DNA of 64,000 nt, taken from Cristatella mucedo. Taxonomy: Eukaryota; Bryozoa; Phylactolaemata; Cristatellidae. A program made the position numbers and the translations under genes. The notes below the pieces were generated by a model. That model saw only the letters and a program-made list of their open reading frames with translations, was not told where the DNA came from and made no database searches. The stretch lies in the NCBI GenBank assembly GCA_009760855.2, contig WPIO01000002.1:10304501-10368500 (forward strand), written 5' to 3'. Shown in pieces: positions 53,201-64,000 of the stretch. Position 1 is the stretch's first letter; each line of letters opens with the position of its first letter.

Positions 53201-53654
53201 CATGTCCTCGAGTCGTCGACCGTCACCAGATCGCGATCTTATCAGTACTCATCAGACTGCACGGAAGGCACTTCAACACAGTTTGAGGTACAGCTTCGCC
53301 TCGGCGACAGGCAGGCTCCAAAGCCATGCTCGAGGGCTAAGTGGCAGCAACGTCACTAAGCAACAAGACGGCGATCCGGATGAATTTTGGCGAAGTCGTA
53401 GTCCACTTCGTCGAATGGCTGGAGATAGATACAGCCATGGGCCGCCTCGCAGGATTACTGCTGCCGTTGTCGGTGACAGCCCAGCTACGACGGGAGCAGC
53501 AGCAGCAGCAGCAGCAGCAGCGATGACTGCTGCTGCGGCTGCTGGAGCTTCCAATTTGCCATCCCCTCTGCGAGTAGCGGTGCAATGCCGGCAATGCGAG
53601 ACGGCTCCTAAGTCGAGTACGAGCTTGGCTGCCGTCCGAGGAAAACCTCGCTAG
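50201..53654 (+). CDS. Predicted two-exon protein with tandem SUMO-interaction-like motifs
   Basis: Exon 1 50,201-50,228 (MEAHDQDES, consensus donor GTAAGT, phase 1) joins exon 2 51,874-53,654 after a strong acceptor (GATTTTTTTGCAG) to give about 602 residues. The protein looks disordered: Ser/Asp patch (SHSSDSSDDDND, ~50-65), Ala/Thr-rich repeats, two hydrophobic-acidic motifs (DVIVISE at ~373 and PVIVSSESDDD at ~388) of the SUMO-interaction type, RSRSP dipeptides (HRSRSPLG, WRSRSPLRR) and an Ala run encoded by CAG repeats (~550-570). No RING, helicase or other catalytic domain is visible, so a link to SUMO-targeted proteins such as Topors, RNF4 or RNF111 is only suggestive. An in-frame ATG upstream at 51,786 extends exon 2 but would read through the acceptor. 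Confidence 0.65.
53498..53522 (+). repeat. (CAG)n run encoding poly-Ala
   Basis: GCAGCAGCAG... read in the Ala frame inside the SIM-protein gene. Confidence 0.85.
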
Positions 53655-54090
53655 CAAGCAGCTCTTCTTCTCAGAGCATTGGCAGTCTATGTTGCAGCCT
53701 TTGTTCCGGCTTTGCTGGGTGGCTCTGAGTGGTGATGCTGCACAGTCAGACGTTGCTAGACTAGGCCTTTTGCCGTTATGCCTAATTTGGTTGGTTATTT
53801 TACCTTTTTTCTCAGTTTCTCGCCTTGTTTAATGGTGGCTTTTTTGTCAGATCTTCATCAGTTCAGCTCTTCTGCATATCTTATCAGCTTATCAACGATT
53901 TAGCACCAGTCATGAGCGATCAGCCTCCAAGTTGTAGGAATGAGTTCTACTGCAGTGCCAGAAACTTCGACTGATTGACCGCCATTCGCACGGACTACGA
54001 CTTCCTTTCGCAGCAATGCTCAAGCCCCTCTCTCTGGCCAGCATGACCTTTAAGGGCCTGCTCTGCAGCCCGGCACGAGAGCCTGCCTCG

Positions 54091-54370
54091 CCTTGTTCCA
54101 TGGACACGCCCATGCATGGAACCAGGGACTGAGCTTGTCAAGATCTGTAAACAATGAGGCGCTTGTGCACACCATCAGTAGCTGTGCAGCAGTCACATAT
54201 TGACACGTTCATTACTACATCAGACACGACTGCCTTACCTTGCTCCATGGACACGCCCTTACACGGAGCAAGGGACTGAGCTTGTCAACCTCTGTAACCA
54301 ACGAGGCGCCAGTGCACACCATCAGCAGCTGGGCAGCAGTCGCATGACACGTTCGTATCTAGATCAGATT
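54091..54370. repeat. 147-bp tandem duplication
   Basis: Copies start at 54,091 and 54,238; shared words include CCATGGACACGCCC, GGGACTGAGCTTGTCAA, GTGCACACCATCAG and GACACGTTC. It lies downstream of the stop at 53,654, possibly in the 3' UTR. Confidence 0.85.
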
Positions 54371-54746
54371 CATCGATGTCAATTCTCTGACGTCAGCTGC
54401 CACGCGAACAGACAGATGTCGGTCGAACGGAATCCGGCTACCCTGCAGCTGAAGCTGCAGAGCTGACTGTGTTCATGAGGAGCCAGATGAATGTATGTCG
54501 CAGTTTTGGTGGTACTTTTGAGATGCCTTAACGCCCTCAGGCACCTTAACTACTGACAGTACCACCTTTGGTAGACCATTAACATCTTAACCCTTTAATT
54601 GTCAACACCTGAATTTTCATTTATTCACATGTCGAGCCGATCCTGACACAACTGTATGTAAAATTATCCTTATCAAGTTCACGCGTAGTGCCAAAACCAG
54701 TTCTTTGACGAGCCTGTTTTTAGTTTCAACGTAACCATTCAATTTA

Positions 54747-54752
54747 AATAAA
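54747..54752 (+). terminator. Possible poly(A) signal for the SIM-protein gene
   Basis: AATAAA about 1.1 kb after the stop; no closer canonical signal was seen. Weak call. Confidence 0.3.
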
Positions 54753-55149
54753 AACATTGCCTCTAAATTGTTCGAAGAGCTTGGAAAGTAGAAAGCTTAG
54801 AGAATGAATTTGTAAGTACTGCCTTTTTTCCGGTGTTTTACCTTAGCAGACATGCCGTTTATGGAGCAACTAATGTATACTAGTAAATATAAATAGTTAG
54901 CAGCAATTACACAACAATAATAATGACACATCAATAGTTTAGGCATCACATAAGACAAGGCACACCTGCATATTGCGCATGCCAAAAACCGATAGCCTTA
55001 TTTCTAATATTTGAATTAAAGCGTTTTTATTGCATTCTCAGAAAACGTCGTGTCTTTCTAGTGTCATTAAGTAAATATGGTTTGTGGCAGCGTGCAAAAT
55101 GCGGGCACAAAACACAAGGACCCAGGAAATACTGCGAAATGAGGTGAGT

Positions 55150-55690
55150 GAGTTTGTAGCTTATTTTTAAATGTCATTAAGTCAGGGGATGCCATGACGT
55201 CAGTCGGGAGTGAGTTGCGAGCGGGAATTGCGACCAAACGTACTTAAGGCACGGTCTCCACCAGATTTGAGGTTCGGACGAGGCGTAGCTAAACGATTTG
55301 AGTCAGAACAGCTGGCGTTGAGATGTCTAGCCTGGTGGGAAAGTAGTTCTGATAGGTAGGCCGGAGCCATAGAGGATGAAAATGTAGGTTAGTGGTTGAA
55401 ACATTGAGTCAATTGGCTACTTTATTGAGAGCCAGTGCAGGACGGCGATAAGTGGTTTGACGTGGAAAATTCGTGGCTCACAACAGACAAACATAGATGC
55501 AGAGTTTTGCCCCAGCTGTAAGTTCCTGATTGCACAGGCTGGTAGACCAGCAAGAAGTGAGTTACCACGGTCGAGACAGGATATCACAAATGCATGGGCA
55601 ATTTATAATGCAGTATCCCCGTCTATGCAAGCTATAAATTTAGCAATGTTACATAGTTGAAAGTAGACAGACTTGACTGTGGAGTTGATG
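55150..55690 (-). mobile_element. Decayed LINE RT C-terminal fragment
   Basis: Minus strand: [27 protein letters not shown], a VLHWLSIK region and MAPAYLSELLSHQARHLN-like sequence, matching 62,230-62,760; followed by the same 3' block as 59.2 kb. Confidence 0.75.
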
Positions 55691-56055
55691 TGGTAGCCAA
55701 GTGATAGGTCAATTTGGAACAGGACACCCATATTTACTCCAGATACAACAGGAGATATGCTAGAGAGTCTATTTCGAGTATCAAACTTACCAATTTATGA
55801 TTCATACTACACTTGGTTTGCCGATAAATTCAAAGTTGATTTATAAGCCCTGATGTAATGCAAAATAGGACTACAGCAAACCTGAAAAAGGTACTCTAGA
55901 ATTCATGAAAGCTAAAACCAACGACTTTCCTTTTGACTGTCAAGCCACTTTTACTTCATTTCAATTGTCAAGTACCACCTTTCTGCTCTCGGTCCTTCGT
56001 GGAGGAAGCATTAGAGCTAACGAAAAAGAAAGAGCAAGAGAATGAGGGATAGCGT

Positions 56056-56448
<393 letters not shown>

Positions 56449-56596
56449 CCCGTGTCCAATGGAGCATCGCAGACGTTGTCAAAAATTAGAATTTTAATAT
56501 GAATAGCAAAGTTTTCTCGTAATTAATGAAACCCAATCAAAATTCACTCATTCTGCATTCCTGTGGGAGCTGCTAGTACTCGAGTTCCATTTGACA

Positions 56597-56790
56597 ATAA
56601 TAATAATATAATAATAATATTGCACTTGATACAGCGCCCTCAGAGAACTTAATCTCTTTCTAGGCGCTTTACATTTGCTGCAAAGTGATACGCAATAGAA
56701 CAGTAAGTAAAATCATGCTTGAAAAACAAACAAAATGAATAACATGGTTAGGGGTTACATGCACTGGGTCAGCATGCAAATAGAATAGTG
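56597..56790 (-). mobile_element. LINE 3' UTR and hairpin end
   Basis: ATAATATTGCACTTGATACA, GCGCCCTCAGAGAACTTAAT, GGCGCTTTACATTTGCTGC, AAATCATGCTTGAAAAACA; close to 37,500-37,745. Confidence 0.9.
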
Positions 56791-57046
56791 ATTGTTACGT
56801 CAGCCTGCCCCGCTGCAAAAAAGAAATGAATCGCCGACAGGAAGTGATTAAATAGGCCTTGTTAATTGGTCCGCCCAGCCGCCGGTCTCCCGTTGTTAGT
56901 TCCATTTGGCGTTCTCACTGCTGACCCAACATCTTCGCTGCCGAAGCTTTTCCGATGTAAGGAGGAAAGTCAGATATGAACGTAGAGCCACACACTTTTC
57001 ACGAATAGCTGGCAATCTGAGACGGTCAACATAATTCTAAAAAATA

Positions 57047-57200
57047 AAAAAATTATATAATTCATTTATATACCACCCTAAGACAACTTACCCTTTCTCT
57101 ATTCAAGCGTTTCGCGTATGCCGCGGGGCTCGAGCCAACGACATCGGCCAGACCTTGGTCGGGGTGGGCACATTATTAACTGGACCAAACCAGCCTGGCG
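57047..57200 (-). mobile_element. tRNA-headed SINE (family 1), copy 7
   Basis: Reverse complement: TTCATTTATATACCACCC, GGCTCGAGCCAACGACATC, CTTGGTCGGGGTGGGCAC, ACTGGACCAAACCAGCC. Confidence 0.88.
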
Positions 57201-57509
57201 TTCCAGAGACTTCAATGTTGCCACCGCATCGAATGGTGAGTTTCTTTATTTCCGGCCTAGGTCTGGAGCAGCGCGCAAGGAGCAGCCATGCCATATTGAA
57301 GCGGAAAATTCCACTGTCGGCGGAGTTAAACGAAGGGTCCATTTTCATTCCCTACAATCTTGGTGATATTTAGTTCTCTGAGGGTAGTAGTTCGTTCCAA
57401 AATGCTAGGAATGCTGCGAATAAATAATCTTCATAGGGAGGCAGAATTATGTAAGAGCATCCTCGTCCGCCAGATCTCTTGGCCGCTTTTGATGCCATTG
57501 ATAATATAA

Positions 57510-57680
57510 CGTAATACAACCTAATTTATTAGCAAAGCACCCTAAGATAAATTAATATCTATTTATATATATATAAATTCTACTAGGCTCGAACCCACGG
57601 TCTAAGTCATCCAAACCATACAACTTCACCCTGGTTGAGGTGAGCACCTTTAACGCTGGGCCAAACCACTAAGTCGTTCT
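57510..57680 (-). mobile_element. tRNA-headed SINE (family 1), copy 8, diverged
   Basis: AGCAAAGCACCCTAAGATAA, GGCTCGAACCCACGGTC, GAGGTGAGCACCTTTAACGC, TGGGCCAAACCACT. Confidence 0.75.
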
Positions 57681-58284
57681 TGAGCGCAACTAATATCACC
57701 TGATCATTAGGCACTATACCGCTGCAATAGTTAGGTATTTTTTCAGTGGCAGAACTCGGAGGGTTACCTGGACTGCCACAGGTGATTTTCGAGTAAGCAG
57801 CTAAACTCACGGAACCTTAGGAAGCAGAGAATTCATTCTCTGCTTCCACTTATTTGCAAAGCCTTAATTGCATTCCACATTATTGAATCATTGAATCCCT
57901 CCCGTCAAGTTAATGAATTGACTCTATAGCCGAGAGTAAAGGTTTTTCCAAATTAACCTGCTGGGAACTGGCCTTTTTATCAGGCCAGCGATTGCTGGAA
58001 GGGCCTGTTAAGTTCTAAGTTCCAAGTTCTAAGTTCTAAGGGTAAATTCTAAATGATTGCGCTTTGCTTGAGTACGCTTTCGAAGATTAATCACCTCAAG
58101 AAGCTGCTCCAAACAGCCACTGGAGGGAAATGTTTCTAGGACTCGCCGGTGGGAAAATCCCTCAGCTCGGCTGAGTAGCGAAATACCGCGAAGTCTGTGC
58201 CATCTGGGCAATATCAGCAACAAACGCAGCCACTCGGCCGGCATCATAGCTGCTCTGGGTGACTGGTTAAAGTAGTAAGAATAA

Positions 58285-58345
58285 TAATGAAGAATTTTTA
58301 TAGCATCATAAGAGAACACAATTATTTCTTTGTAGGCACTTTACA
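58285..58345 (-). mobile_element. Diverged LINE/SINE 3'-end hairpin
   Basis: AATTTTTATAGCATCATAAG, AGAACACAATTATTTCTTTG, AGGCACTTTACAAAT preserve the hairpin layout with many changes. Confidence 0.5.
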
Positions 58346-58349
58346 AATA

Positions 58350-59090
58350 ACGTGGATGCTAAAATTGTGCATGTAATTACTAGCCTCTAAAGATGCTTCT
58401 CTATGGCAAAGATGTAAAGTGCCCAGATTTGTTTTTACATTTGTTCCCTTAGGGCACTGCTAAACATGTCCTCTTAGGGCATGCTAAACATGTCCTATCG
58501 CAAATCAGGAGGAATTAACTCAATATTTGCATTGATTAAGAGCATCGCTCCTCCAGGGCAGATACATCCTGTGACTATTGCAGCAGTATTTAGCAGCAGC
58601 GATCTCAAAAATAAGCCCAGAAATAGCTGACTAGTTCGTGCGAGCAGTTCTGACGGATTACGGCGGACCCCAAAGTCCAGTTCCCCAACGGTGGCAATAG
58701 AAATGAACCTACTACGGCTGCTATAAATGATTTCAAGTGCCGTAAGGTGACCAATGTGGTGCGTGTGCCGACCAAAGTCAAAGATAGATGTGGTGAAATC
58801 AGGAAAACCTGTTACGTGGCTTGAAAAGCCAGCGTTTAGGAATTACATGACAGCTCGGAGCTGTAAGCACTAATGGGCAGATTGCTAGTGCAACAGCCTT
58901 TACTGAAGATGGTATAATGAAGTGTATATTCTTCCAGTGAAGACGGCTTACCTTAAAATCACGCATGCAGAATTGGTGCAGCAAGCTGTAGGTGCTGTAG
59001 TTTAGGTTTCCAAAAGTCTGGTCAGCAATTGTCTGGCTTGTGAGCTTCGGCTGGTGCAGCAGCTTTTGAGATAATGGAAATTTAGATGAT
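58350..59090. other. No gene recognised
   Basis: Mixed sequence without a recognised repeat family or exon; short open frames only. Confidence 0.35.
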
Positions 59091-59094
59091 CAGT

Positions 59095-59580
59095 ACTCAT
59101 GCACAGGGTCAGCATGCAAGTTTGGTCCTCAGCTATGCATAGTGTCAGCACATATAAGCATATAAAGGATGAATAATGTGGAATAACTGAATTCTCCGAT
59201 AAACAAGACGTTTTAGTTCATTTTAAATGTCGTCAAGTCAGGAGATGTCCTGATGCAAGTCGGAAATGAGTTCGAGGCTTTGGGAGCATCCGAAATAAAA
59301 GGCATGATCTTTCCATGTTTACATGTGGTATACGTAGACAGTTAGAATCCAAAAAGCGGAAGGCACGAAGTTTAGCTTGGTGGGGGAGTAGATCTGACAG
59401 TAAGCTTGAGCCAAAGAATGAAGGAACCTAAAAGTGAGTGACAGTACCTTGAATTCCATGCTTTGCTTGACTGGCAGCCAGTGCACGTCGGCATGAAGTG
59501 GTGGGATGTGGCAGCTGTGACGCTCACTACAGAAAAGCCTGGCTGTAGAGCTGCGCATCAGCTGTAACTGCATTATTGCA
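59095..59580 (-). mobile_element. LINE RT C-terminal fragment with 3' UTR
   Basis: Minus strand open frame: LQLMRSSTARLFCSERHSC, VHWLPVKQSMEFKVLSLTF, LHSLAQAYCQIYSPTKLN, then the 3' region including AGGGTCAGCATGCAAGTTTG in reverse. Confidence 0.85.
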
Positions 59581-59871
59581 CATGCCGGTAGTAAGAATTA
59601 ATAGCTCTCAACCCCGATATAAGCGGAAAATGCAGGCATATCTTGATCACGTGTGTTTCGTAAATGATACCTTATCAACAGGCAATGAATGCACTTTGCA
59701 GAACCAGTGGGTGTATTTACGTTTACTGTACATTCTAAATAAGGCTATCAAAGCCCCGGGAAACTCTGATCGTATTCGAAGGTCAAGCTCATGAATAAGA
59801 GTCTTGTTATATTAGCAATTTTTGTCACGGCACACCGTCAGAATCCGCTGACTTTTCGATCTCAGTGTTTT

Positions 59872-59875
<4 letters not shown>

Positions 59876-59927
<52 letters not shown>

Positions 59928-59930
59928 AGA
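59876..59930. repeat. (GA)n microsatellite
   Basis: About 22 pure GA units followed by GAAAGAGAAAGA. Confidence 0.95.
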
Positions 59931-59939
59931 GTGACTGAT

Positions 59940-60580
59940 TTACCGGTATTACCTTATGTGCCCTGAAACTACCAAACAGTGTTTTCGAAGACTATTTTTA
60001 TCCACATAATTATAAATATTATAAATACATGCAAACATATATTTGCACATGCGTATCCTATTTTTAGGCTCTGCAAGCATCTCACTTGAGGCTTCGGTGC
60101 TGAATCTGAGTGCCTTGCTCTGGAGAGAGATGTTATTCTCTAAGCGTGCTATATGCACTATCTAAAAATATAATAATATTATTAATATTCACTATTTAGA
60201 TTTATTTTGGTACTTTCCTTAACATTTCCTACTATTATCGTAGGATTTTCGTCTAGCCATTGAAAGAGCCTAGAACTAATTAAAGTTCGATTGAAGAATT
60301 CTTTTCTTTAGGCGCTGTCATCCATCCTCTAGGGAGGACGTACCGTGGAGTTTATGCAGAAATGGTCATCGACAGCTATACCGAAAATAAAATCTGCAGA
60401 TAACCGACCGTCTAGTGCAAGTAAGGGAATAATGCCGACGTCACGATGGAGCTGCAAATTCAGTAGGCTAACGTAGGCAATAGGAATGCACTTACTACGA
60501 CTAAAACAGAGGATTTCAGGGGCGATAAGCTGACCCATGCAGGGCATGTTTAGGTTCACCATTTTGACAACTTATCTCAC
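59940..60580. other. No gene recognised
   Basis: AT-rich; a weak LINE-end-like hairpin near 60,120-60,180 (GAGAGAGATGTTATTCTCT then ATAATAATATTATT). Confidence 0.35.
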
Positions 60581-60589
60581 GCCTTCAAC

Positions 60590-61380
60590 TCTGAATTTTG
60601 TGCATAGCCTGACTCATTGTCTCTTGTGGCTCATATGAATGGCCCTACTCGCATCAAGGCTCACACACTCGACCAAGTATTCTCATGCTGCTGCATTTTG
60701 TAATAGCCAATTATTACCAAATCCTGCTTATTTGACCACTTGCTGATCTCATTCAGCCTACAATGTGTGCTCTCCTCCACCTCCTCTTCCTCCTATTAAG
60801 TGACCTATTAATCACAAAACATCAATACCCTTGACATTGACGCTGTCCTTGCGAAAATGTCTGCCTTGCTTCTGCTGCTCATTCCCCCTTCCGACCTGTC
60901 ATTGTTGGTATATTTCCACATAACGACACTAGCTGAAATGCTCGACAAAATTTTACCTCTGAGTAAGCGTACCGTGCGCTCTCTTACGGATGGCCTATGG
61001 TTTACCACAGACATTAAACTAGCTAGATCTACTAAGTGCAAGCTCGAAAAAGCATACAAGAGATCAGGACTGACTGCCCATCGACAGACACACGAAGACT
61101 ACTGTAGATCGTAACAATTGATCCTAGCAAAGGCCACATTTAGCTTCCATAAGAAAATTGTTGAATCACAGATGCTCGATCCAAAAATGCTGATGTCGAC
61201 GATCAACCGTCTCCTCAACCGCTCCCTGATTAGCTCCTTACCAAACGATCTCTATGATGATCTAGCTGATCGGTACTCTAGCTTCTTTATCTTGAAGAAA
61301 GACAAGATCAGAGAGTCCACCCTACAATGGGACCCCTGGAACGCTGTCCCTCAATGCATTGCAGCACCTTTACTAAATTT
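60590..61380 (+). mobile_element. LINE endonuclease C-terminus and EN-RT linker
   Basis: HMNGPTRIKAHTLDQVF, where L2/CR1 elements have PTHxxGHTLDLV; then LAEMLDKILPLSKRTV, LWFTTDIKLARSTKCKLE, RSGLTAHRQTHEDYC, FSFHKKIVES and LLNRSLISSLP...LADRYSSFFILKKDKI. This is the stretch between endonuclease and RT in L2-like LINEs. One stop near 61,112; the RT itself is missing. Confidence 0.85.
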
Positions 61381-61499
61381 CGTGACAGGCACCCCTTGTG
61401 ACATCCCAAGTGCCGTAGGTTCTTGCGGTTTTTACTGGGATCTGAACCTAAAAAGCACAGATCGACGGATTGCACTACAAGTATTACACATTATTATAA

Positions 61500-61615
61500 A
61501 TAAAAAACTATATATAAATAATTCATTTGCATAACTCCCTTGGAGCACTTTTTTAAAATTCAGGTGCTTCATTTATACCACGTGGCTCGAATCCACGACC
61601 ATGGCCGTCAAACAG
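61500..61615 (-). mobile_element. tRNA-headed SINE (family 1), copy 9, truncated
   Basis: TTCATTTGCATAACTCCC, AGGTGCTTCATTTATACCAC, GGCTCGAATCCACGACC; the tRNA A-box half is lost. Confidence 0.75.
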
Positions 61616-62224
61616 ATTCACATTGACTTTGATAACATTAAGAGTTTCTGGCTTGTCAAAGCACGTTTCTAACACTGACACAAGTTTGCAATGTCGCATC
61701 GGTAAGTTATCTGGGAAATGTATTCAAGCGTCAGGTTTTTCTGGAACTTTAGTGCTCTTTGATCCGGAGTTTGTTTCATGTGAATATGTTCAAAGCCATT
61801 TTAACGAGGTCGTAATCGACTGGTTATCTCACAAGGTATTTGAAAACATTTCGGTACACATTTTGATCTCTAGTATACCCTCTGGTGAGACTAGATAAGT
61901 AAGCAAACATCGGACACTTTTTTTATTTTCAAGGGCATCCAGTGAAATTTGCACAAATCCGAAAGACCGCAAGAAACCTGCATGCCGTGTGTGCGAGCTG
62001 CAAGTTTGAGAGCGTAGAGAACAGAGCTGATAGCTAAGCAGCACATGCAGCATCACCCCGACTGAAGTGACAGTCAAAGACTTCTGCAGTCACTTATACA
62101 GTCTTCTCTTCTTGTTAACTATACTTCCAAAACAGCATATTAAATTGTATGAGAATCATATCAGCTCCACAGTCAAAATCTGCCTACTTTCAGCTACATT
62201 ACATTTCTAAAATTCAGGCTTATT

Positions 62225-63240
62225 TAGATGGATACCACGTCCAAGTTGGTCCATGCATTCGTGACATCCTGTCTCGTCTTCTGTAACTCACTGCTTAGTG
62301 GCCTACCGGCATGTGCGATCAGGCGATTGCAGCTGGTGCAAAACTCCGCAGCTAGGCTTGTCTGTCGTGAGAGTCGCAGCTGCCACATTACACCACTTCT
62401 CGCCGACCTGCAAATGTAAAGCGCCTAGAAAGAGATTAAGTTCTCTGAGGGCGCTTTATCAAGTACATTATTATTATTATTATTATTACCTGCATTGGCT
62501 ACCAGTCAAGCAACGGATCGACTTCAATGTTTTGTCGCTCACTTTTAGGTCCCTTCATTCTCTGGCTCCAGCCTATCTCTCAGATCTACTCCCCTACCAG
62601 GCCAAGCATCATACCACCCGCTTTTCGGAATTTAACAGTCTACAAGTACCTCGTACAAACCTCAAATCCCATGGAGACCGTGCATTTAGTTCGTATGATC
62701 CCAAGGCCTGGAACTCCCTCCCTACTTGCGTCAGAGCATCCCCTGACTTGACCACAATTAAAATAACTTGAAAACATACCTATTTAGGACAACATTTAGT
62801 GGATCCCTGTTATTCGTCCTTCACGTGCTTATGCGTGCTGACACTGTGCATGCTGCCACTAACCACATTTTCATGCTGACCCAGTGCATGTCACCATTAA
62901 CCATATTATTCATTTTGTTTATTTATCACGCATGATATTACTCACCATTCTATTGCATTTCCCTTTGCTGCAAATGTAAAGCGCCTAGAGAGAGATTGAG
63001 TTTTCTGCATGCTGACCCTGTGCATGTTATCCCTAACCTTATTATTCATTTCGTTTGTTTTTCAAGCATGATTTTACATTCCATTCAATTGCATTTCACT
63101 TTACAGCAAATGTAAAGCGCCTAGAGAGAGATTAAGTTCTCTGAGGGCGCTTTTTCAAGTGAATTATTATTATTATTATTATTATTTTCTGAGGGCGCTT
63201 TATCAAGTGCATTATTATTATTATTATTATTATTATTAAA
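62225..63240 (+). mobile_element. LINE RT C-terminus, 3' UTR and hairpin end, with two nested LINE-end insertions
   Basis: [80 protein letters not shown] and the 3' UTR (ATGCTGACCCAGTGCATG) to the hairpin and (ATT)n. A 75-bp LINE end is inserted at about 62,414-62,490 and a ~180-bp one at about 63,008-63,184, each with apparent 7-bp target duplications. Confidence 0.92.
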
Positions 63241-63249
63241 GTTTTTCAC

Positions 63250-64000
63250 AATCTAGGCTCTCTCTCTCTTAACATTTCCAAAATGTAATGACGGAAAAGA
63301 CTCCTTGCTAGTTATAGGTAAACCGCTGGTTACTTTGAAACTAAAAACCTGACTCAAATAGCACGGTCCTCATATATTCTGTATCACGTGCATTGATTGT
63401 AGGTACCTAATTCCAAATTTACTTTTACTGGATTAGTACGTTAGGTGCTTGTTATTAGTCATGTTGTTTGCTTTTAATAATGCTGAGCTATGTCGTGCAA
63501 CAACTCAGGCACATACCTGTGGCACATAGATGGATCAAAACGGCACTCGTCGAGTATCCGGTCGATGTTAAGCAGCCTACAGTCAAGTCTGGCAACATTT
63601 GCTTACTTAAAATAGCTAAGTTTTGGGCTTGCTTACACAAAGACACTAGCATCGCGATATGATTTGCATGACTCTGTTACTAGCCTGTTTGCCACCCGCT
63701 GCGCTAGGAAGCCTACATACAGTTGATGCAAAACTCGACACCAAACTTATCTGTCGTAAAAGTGGCTAATGACACATTACACCACTTCTCATTAATCAGC
63801 ACTGGGTGCCTGTCAAGTAGCATACCGACTTCTAGATACTATCATTAACCTTTACACCCCTCCCTCTTTAGCCAGCAGCTAATAACTATTTGTAGCTAAT
63901 TTGTAAGTAATTCATATAGCTAGGCCCTAGCTATACGAGTTAGTTACAAATTAGGTCTCCCATCGAAACGCTTGGTCGTTTGTCTTTGGTGGTCAACTAT
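63250..64000. other. End of window; faint LINE-like scrap
   Basis: 63,700-63,830 (+) has a weak resemblance to the LINE C-terminal region (QLMQNSTPNLSVVK-like, then a CTGTCAAGTAGCATACCGAC block). Nothing else recognised. Confidence 0.35.

Overview
This window is animal nuclear DNA, not bacterial or phage. Coding sequence is broken into short exons with GT-AG junctions. Introns and spacers hold non-LTR retrotransposon debris, tRNA-headed SINEs, an LTR retrotransposon and long microsatellites. The proteins (ATG3, and an LRR-ROC-COR protein without a kinase) and the L2/CR1-type LINE fit an invertebrate metazoan. I cannot fix the phylum from sequence alone.

Layout. 1-8.7 kb (+): an autophagy E2-like gene, ATG3, from its second coding exon to the stop and a poly(A) signal; the first coding exon was not found. 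10.1-26.4 kb (-): a large ROCO gene, convergent with ATG3. I could join LRR, ROC GTPase, COR and Cys-rich C-terminal exons, almost all by matching splice phases. The gene has two similar candidate last exons (13.1 and 10.7 kb), and a CpG-rich block lies upstream of its first recognised exon. 27.5-50 kb holds mostly transposable elements: SINEs, LINE ends, a decayed gag-only LTR element (30.4-32.2 kb), a second CpG-rich block without a recognised gene (34.5-35.7 kb), a ~520-bp dispersed repeat in two copies (36.6 and 46.6 kb), and a complete LTR retrotransposon on the minus strand (40,403-44,752) with near-identical LTRs, a 5-bp target duplication and several reading-frame breaks. 50.2-53.7 kb (+): a two-exon gene for a ~602-aa disordered, probably nuclear protein with two adjacent SUMO-interaction-like motifs. 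54-64 kb is again repeats: LINE fragments, SINEs, and a compound microsatellite near 56.1-56.4 kb.

The repeats form a coherent set. An L2/CR1-type LINE ends in a short hairpin plus (ATT)n. An abundant SINE has a tRNA-like head and a tail sharing that hairpin, the same plan as mammalian MIR with L2. The window shows the LINE end inserted into other LINE copies twice, each with an apparent 7-bp target duplication. The three cellular genes show no common pathway; ATG3 and the ROCO gene are simply tail-to-tail neighbours.
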